Source: JBDKGH01 sp039798265 (GTDB lineage Bacteria > Bacteroidota > Bacteroidia > Flavobacteriales_D > Sanyastnellaceae). Taken from it: 18,942 bases of DNA. A program made the position numbers and the translations under genes. Positions 15,181-18,942 of the stretch are shown here, piece by piece (position 1 is the stretch's first letter; every line of letters starts with the position of its first letter). A model generated the notes under the pieces. That model was given only the letters and a program-made list of their open reading frames with translations. It ran no database searches and had not been told where the DNA came from. The stretch is from the NCBI GenBank assembly GCA_039798265.1, contig JBDKGH010000095.1, forward strand, positions 1 to 18,942, in the 5' to 3' direction.

Positions 15181-15708
15181 TTATTGACGCAATTTCGAAG
15201 CGATGTCATAAAGCGCAATTCCGGCGCATACGGATACGTTCAATGAGTGCTTCGAACCGTATTGTTCAATTTCGATACAACCGTTACAAGCGGCTATTAC
15301 ACGCTCATCTACACCACTAACTTCATTGCCCAATATGAGGGCAATGGTTTGACCTTTTGTGGGGGAAAACTGTGCCAATGGGATGCTATTGTGTACTTGC
15401 TCCAATGCATAAACCGCAGCTCCGTTGGCCTTAAGTTGCTCAATCACGGGCACCAAATCTTCAGCATGTTCCCATTCAACTGTTTCAGTGCTGCCTAGGG
15501 CAGATTTCAAGATCTCACGATGAGGAGGAAGAGGTGTGTATCCTCCGAGGTAAATTTTTTCAATGCGAAAAGAGTCAGCGCTGCGAAAAATACTTCCCAC
15601 GTTCAATCCACTTCGCACTTGATCGAGTAGTACGATGATAGATGTTTTTTCGGCATCACGAAATTCCTTAGGTGATAAGCGTTCTAGCTCATCCATCGTT
15701 TTTTTCAT
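15181..15708 (-). CDS. SpoU/TrmH-family RNA 2'-O-methyltransferase
   Basis: 175 residues from the ATG at 15708; a second ATG at 15696 (MDELERLSP) is also possible because a TATTTTTA -7-like box lies only 4 nt before the first. The SPOUT trefoil-knot motifs are all present: motif 1 NVGSIFRSADSF, motif 2 ALILGNEVSGVDE, motif 3 EIEQYGSKHSLNVSVCAGIALYD. It transfers methyl from S-adenosylmethionine to a ribose 2'-OH in tRNA or rRNA; the target is not predictable. There is no N-terminal substrate-binding domain, so it is the minimal TrmH form. It is followed by the DUF6089 gene. Confidence 0.9.
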   Translation of the reverse strand: MKKTMDELERLSPKEFRDAEKTSIIVLLDQVRSGLNVGSIFRSADSFRIEKIYLGGYTPLPPHREILKSALGSTETVEWEHAEDLVPVIEQLKANGAAVYALEQVHNSIPLAQFSPTKGQTIALILGNEVSGVDERVIAACNGCIEIEQYGSKHSLNVSVCAGIALYDIASKLRQ

Positions 15709-15775
15709 GGGGTAAAAATAGCGGGAAAAGATATTCACAGGGGTGTTTATGCGCATATAAGCGTCAATATAGAAG

Positions 15776-15806
15776 AGACCTTATAGGTCTTAGACCTATA
15801 AGGTCT
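15776..15806. repeat. 31-bp nested palindrome (possible repetitive extragenic element)
   Basis: AGACCTTATAGGTCT (15776-15790), one T, then AGACCTATAAGGTCT (15792-15806) form a perfect 15-bp inverted repeat. Each arm is itself an imperfect palindrome (AGACCT-3 nt-AGGTCT), so the hexamer occurs four times. It sits in the 255-bp gap between the methyltransferase and sppA genes, with a T8 run about 8-10 nt further on the plus strand. The rest of the gap holds only the sppA terminator and possible methyltransferase promoter boxes. Confidence 0.85.
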
Positions 15807-15912
15807 TTACCTAATTTTTTTTCATATTTCCAAATTCTTCTTATTCCGCTCCACACCTGCCAAATATGCCTAATATGTTTTTTCACCGAAAATCCGCCAA
15901 CTTTATGCGCAT

Positions 15913-15945
15913 AAAAAAAGCCGCCTCGGTTATTCCAAGACGGCT
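15913..15945 (-). terminator. Rho-independent terminator of sppA
   Basis: On the minus strand, AGCCGTCTTGG pairs with CCGAGGCGGCT (two G-U pairs) around a 5-nt loop, then T7. Arms in plus coordinates are 15935-15945 and 15919-15929, with the A-run at 15913-15919. It lies about 18 nt past the sppA stop codon. Confidence 0.9.
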
Positions 15946-15963
15946 CTTATCTATGTTTTTCTC

Positions 15964-17757
15964 TTACTGTATTTTCAAAATAAACGGAAGCCTAACCTGT
16001 GGACCTCGCATGTTAACCAAGCTCTTTACATCGCGGTAAGCAACGTATGATTCTCCTAGCAATTCTTGCATCACAGAGGCTTGTTTTTGACCGGTAAGGT
16101 CGGTTAGTAGTTTTTCAAACGGGTCGATCATCTTCGGTAATTCATCTACTTGATACTCGGTGAGCTTCGCCATCTCAGCAGCAGCGGCTATAGCATCTTG
16201 CAGATTACCAATTTTATCTACCAATCCAATGGTGAGGGCATCTTCGCCGCTCCAGACACGACCTTGACCTATGCTGTCTATTTCTGCCTGCGTTTTTTTA
16301 CGACCTGTAGCTACTTTCAGTGTGAAATCATCATAGATCTGCGTAACCGAATTTTGCATGGCCGTCATCTCATAGGCTTCGAGTGGCTTATTGACACTGA
16401 TATAATCCGCATGAGGATTGGTTTCATATCGGTCAAAGGTGATACCCAATTTATTGTCGAGGAAGCGCTGCATGTTGGGCAAAATGCCGAACACGCCAAT
16501 TGATCCCGTAATAGTATTAGGGTTCGCAAAAATTTTGTCCGCACTGCACGAGATATAATATCCTCCACTCGCAGCATAGTCTCCCATCGATACAATCAAG
16601 GGTTTACCTGATTTTTTAATGAGCTCCGTTTCTCTCCAAATAACATCAGAGGCTAAAGCGCTTCCTCCGGGTGAATTCACACGCAACACAATCGCTTTTA
16701 CAGTTTCGTCTTCTCGCGCTTCTTTTAAGGCCTTAGCAATACGGTCACTTCCAATGGTCTGATCGTCGCCTTCGCCGCTTTCTATAGAGCCTACAGCATA
16801 AACGACAGCTACACTTTCTTTGGCCAATGATATATCGGTATAGGTGCTGTGATAATCACTAAGGGAAACCAGGTTGAGCTCATCCTTTTTATCCGTGCCA
16901 TCTGCGCTCATGTTCAATGATTCTACACGCGACTTCATGATGTCCATGATTTCATCACGGTATTTTAATCCGTCAATCATCTTCATGCTTACCGCGTTTT
17001 TAGGATTGATCGTAGACAATGAGTCTGCTGCTGAATTGAGCACGGCCGTAGAAATATCACGGTCTGTAGCGATATGCTCAAGCATCACTTTCCAAATGTC
17101 ATCGATGAATGTCTTCATCTGCTCGCGATTGGGCTCTGACATTTTATCGTACATAAATGGTTCTACCGCACTTTTGAATTTGTTGTTCGGTCCTCGAATG
17201 ATCTGCGCCTCAATTTCTAATTTGTCAATGAGTTTTTTGTAAAACATGACCTCTGCATTAATCCCTCTCCAATCCAATGATCCAGTAGGGTAGAGGTAAA
17301 CTTCATTGGCAGCACTAGCAATAAAATAGCCGCCTTGACTGTAGTTTTCACTGTAGGCAATGATCCATTTTCCTGATTTTTTGAAATCGGAAATGGCTTG
17401 GCGTAAATCGAGCATCGAACTAGGTGCTCCGCCAATATTGCCCACTTCAAGAAAAATGCCCTTGATTTTTTCATCGGTAGCGGCATGCTTCAAATCGGCG
17501 ATAAAGTCGTTGAGCCCTATGCTTTCTGTACTTTCAAAGGAAGAACCGTTGAAGTTAAAATCGCTTTCACTCGCACGATCCACAATTTGATCGTCAAGCT
17601 GTAAATGGAGTATGGCATAATCCTTTATGGCAACATGCTCGGTTTCACCTGCTGATGCTACAAGGCCTACTATGAGGATTACAAAAAAGAGTGTGGCAAT
17701 GACAAGGGCTAAAAATGTACCCAGCATAGAGGCCAAAACGTTCTTTAAAAAATTCAT
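15964..17757 (-). CDS. sppA: Signal peptide peptidase SppA, long (67K) type
   Basis: 597 residues, matching the double-domain E. coli-type SppA. An N-terminal membrane anchor is at about 8-35. The N-domain has the general-base lysine Lys195 in NNKFKSAVEPF (E. coli Lys209), and the C-domain has the nucleophile Ser397 in GDYAASGGYY (E. coli Ser409). VLRVNSPGGSALASD, NTITGSIGVFG and GRVWSGEDALTIGLVDKIG are typical of the family. It degrades cleaved signal peptides in the inner membrane, with its active site outside the cytoplasm. It is monocistronic, with its own terminator, divergent from folK. Confidence 0.95.
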   Translation of the reverse strand: MNFLKNVLASMLGTFLALVIATLFFVILIVGLVASAGETEHVAIKDYAILHLQLDDQIVDRASESDFNFNGSSFESTESIGLNDFIADLKHAATDEKIKGIFLEVGNIGGAPSSMLDLRQAISDFKKSGKWIIAYSENYSQGGYFIASAANEVYLYPTGSLDWRGINAEVMFYKKLIDKLEIEAQIIRGPNNKFKSAVEPFMYDKMSEPNREQMKTFIDDIWKVMLEHIATDRDISTAVLNSAADSLSTINPKNAVSMKMIDGLKYRDEIMDIMKSRVESLNMSADGTDKKDELNLVSLSDYHSTYTDISLAKESVAVVYAVGSIESGEGDDQTIGSDRIAKALKEAREDETVKAIVLRVNSPGGSALASDVIWRETELIKKSGKPLIVSMGDYAASGGYYISCSADKIFANPNTITGSIGVFGILPNMQRFLDNKLGITFDRYETNPHADYISVNKPLEAYEMTAMQNSVTQIYDDFTLKVATGRKKTQAEIDSIGQGRVWSGEDALTIGLVDKIGNLQDAIAAAAEMAKLTEYQVDELPKMIDPFEKLLTDLTGQKQASVMQELLGESYVAYRDVKSLVNMRGPQVRLPFILKIQ

Positions 17758-17792
17758 TGTGCTGTTTTTATGCGTATGATCTACTAACGATA

Positions 17793-17800
17793 CGAAAGTA
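17793..17800 (-). promoter_or_regulatory. Possible -7 element of sppA
   Basis: Minus-strand TACTTTCG, one base from TAnnTTTG, about 35 nt before the sppA ATG. The same octamer occurs on the other strand before folK. No clear -33 element. Confidence 0.4.
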
Positions 17801-17880
17801 CTACTGCCTTATTTTCAATGTTCAGCCAATTACATGAGCGGTAAATGTTAGAAATGAAGGGGTCTTTTCGTTGGGTTTCT

Positions 17881-17888
17881 TACTTTCG
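17881..17888 (+). promoter_or_regulatory. Possible -7 element of folK
   Basis: TACTTTCG, one base from TAnnTTTG, ends 6 nt before the folK ATG at 17895, which would give a very short leader. It is identical to the putative sppA element on the opposite strand. Confidence 0.4.
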
Positions 17889-17894
17889 CAGCTT

Positions 17895-18380
17895 ATGGCA
17901 CAATCGGTCTATCTATGCATCGGCGGCAATTTGGGTGAACGCGAGGAAAATCTCGAAGAGGCCCGCATGTTCATCGATTTTAATTTTGGTGATATCATCA
18001 AGACCAGCTCTGTGTATGAATCAGAGGCATGGGGAATGGAAAATGCGCCTGCTTTTTTAAATCAAGTGGTAGAAATTTCTACTTCACTTAGCCCAAAAGC
18101 GCTTCTGCAAGAAATTGCCGAACTAGAAGAATACTTCGGTAGAGAGCGCAAAAAAGGTACTTATCTCAACCGTGAAATGGATGTGGATGTGCTTTTTTAT
18201 GGCGATGAGGTGAGCGATACGCCCGAATTTCAAGTTCCGCATCCGCGTATGCCCGAACGCCGCTTTGTGTTGGTTCCTTTGGCAGAAATTGCAAGTGAAA
18301 AGAAACATCCGGTATTGGGAAAAACAGTGGCGGAGTTATTGGCCGCTTGCGAGGATAAAAGCGAGGTGAAAAAAGTATAA
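17895..18380 (+). CDS. folK: 6-hydroxymethyl-7,8-dihydropterin pyrophosphokinase (HPPK)
   Basis: 161 residues from the ATG at 17895 (upstream in-frame codons overlap the likely promoter and are not HPPK-like). It transfers pyrophosphate from ATP to 6-hydroxymethyl-dihydropterin in folate synthesis. SVYLCIGGNLGEREENL is the N-terminal pterin-binding strand and loop. The Mg-binding Asp pair lies in REMDVDVLFYG, and PHPRMPERRFVLVPLAEI is the family's C-terminal signature. Its stop codon overlaps the start of the kinase gene by 1 nt. Confidence 0.95.
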   Translation: MAQSVYLCIGGNLGEREENLEEARMFIDFNFGDIIKTSSVYESEAWGMENAPAFLNQVVEISTSLSPKALLQEIAELEEYFGRERKKGTYLNREMDVDVLFYGDEVSDTPEFQVPHPRMPERRFVLVPLAEIASEKKHPVLGKTVAELLAACEDKSEVKKV

Positions 18381-18942
18381 TGCAATACGGTTATACGGTC
18401 ATAGAAGGAAATATTGGCGCAGGCAAAACGAGCCTCACTACGCGCTTGGCTGAAGAACTTGGCGCTAAACTCATTTTGGAAGAGTTCGCAGAAAATCCTT
18501 TTTTACCCAAATTCTACGAACAACCCGAACGATATGCTTTCCCTGTTGAGCTGAGTTTTTTATCCGAACGCTTTTCTCAACTCAAGCGCGAACTAATGGT
18601 CAAAGATCTTTTTGCTCCACAAGTTCTCGGTGATTATTTCATAAGCAAGTGTCAGATTTTTGCAAAAAATAATTTGCCCACCGATGAGTACAATTTGTTT
18701 TTGAAAATGTATGAAATCGTAGAAGCAAGTGTTCCTAAGCCTGATCTATTGATTTATTTATATCAAAGTGTAGATCAATTACTCGCCAACATCCGAAAGA
18801 GAGGCCGTGATTACGAGCAAAATATCACCGCCGAGTACCTCGATAATATCCAACATCAGTACCTCGAATTCATCCGACAACACGCACATTTACGTGTAGT
18901 AATTGTTGATACATCCAAACTCGATTTCGTCCATAACCGAAG
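18380..18942 (+). CDS. Deoxynucleoside kinase (deoxyadenosine/deoxyguanosine kinase family), 3' end outside window
   Basis: 187 complete codons are visible before the window ends; family members are about 200-215 residues, so only a short C-terminal piece is missing. The P-loop is EGNIGAGKTSL near residues 9-19. The downstream segment LEEFAENPFLPKFYEQPERYAFPVELSFLSERF is typical of bacterial dNKs (normally ...E..NP.L..FY), and IRKRGRDYEQNI is the lid region with its arginines. It phosphorylates deoxynucleosides for dNTP salvage; base specificity is not readable with confidence. Start ATG overlaps the folK stop codon (TAATG), indicating translational coupling. Confidence 0.9.
   Translation, partial: MQYGYTVIEGNIGAGKTSLTTRLAEELGAKLILEEFAENPFLPKFYEQPERYAFPVELSFLSERFSQLKRELMVKDLFAPQVLGDYFISKCQIFAKNNLPTDEYNLFLKMYEIVEASVPKPDLLIYLYQSVDQLLANIRKRGRDYEQNITAEYLDNIQHQYLEFIRQHAHLRVVIVDTSKLDFVHNR

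Noticed and set aside
1..18942. CRISPR array, phage, transposon, toxin-antitoxin or defence island
   Set aside because: No tandem spaced repeats, integrase, transposase or known defence domains were seen; the genes are housekeeping or envelope functions with uniform composition by eye.

Overview
The window looks like chromosomal DNA of a Bacteroidota bacterium (Flavobacteriales or a related order). The evidence is a TonB-dependent receptor, a DUF6089-type outer-membrane protein, several promoters carrying the phylum's TAnnTTTG -7 element, mostly no Shine-Dalgarno sequences, and gene pairs such as folK followed by a deoxynucleoside kinase. Base composition is moderate (around 44% GC by eye). 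Most of the content is core metabolism and envelope biosynthesis. I saw no phage, transposon, CRISPR array, rRNA or tRNA.

Layout: (1) 3-743, the 3' part of an unrecognised plus-strand gene, ending in a terminator. (2) 812-2716 (-), a BtuB-sized TonB-dependent receptor. (3) 2774-6985 (-), a tight four-gene nucleotide-sugar operon: UDP-glucose dehydrogenase, UDP-glucuronate decarboxylase, a WbpD-type N-acetyltransferase and a TviB/WbpO-type UDP-HexNAc dehydrogenase. It supplies UDP-GlcA, UDP-xylose and UDP-HexNAcA-derived sugars for surface polysaccharide, and it ends in a strong terminator 18 nt before the receptor gene. (4) 7138-8529, a divergent qorB/qorR pair (quinone reductase and HxlR-type redox regulator) around a palindromic operator. 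(5) 8670-10944, a NatA/NatB-like ABC-2 exporter. (6) 10986-14153 (+), a Ppx/GppA phosphatase, a 47-residue DUF2256 zinc-finger protein, HldD (heptose epimerase for LPS), a PTPS-family enzyme and FolE. (7) 14158-15708 (-), a SpoU/TrmH RNA methyltransferase followed by a DUF6089 outer-membrane protein. (8) 15964-17757 (-), a full-length SppA signal peptide peptidase. (9) 17895 to the end (+), FolK overlapping a deoxynucleoside kinase cut by the window edge.

How they work together: FolE makes dihydroneopterin triphosphate. The adjacent PTPS uses that product, and FolK acts later in the folate branch. The PTPS active-site spacing is that of animal 6-pyruvoyl-tetrahydropterin synthase rather than of QueD, so a biopterin-type product is possible. 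HldD and the sugar operon both serve the cell envelope. The qor pair is probably a self-contained quinone/electrophile-responsive switch.

I did not find a clearly new multi-gene system. The most interesting items are the PTPS-II-like enzyme beside folE, the nested palindrome at 15776-15806, the qorB/qorR operator, the small DUF2256 gene, and the terminator placed just before the receptor start codon.
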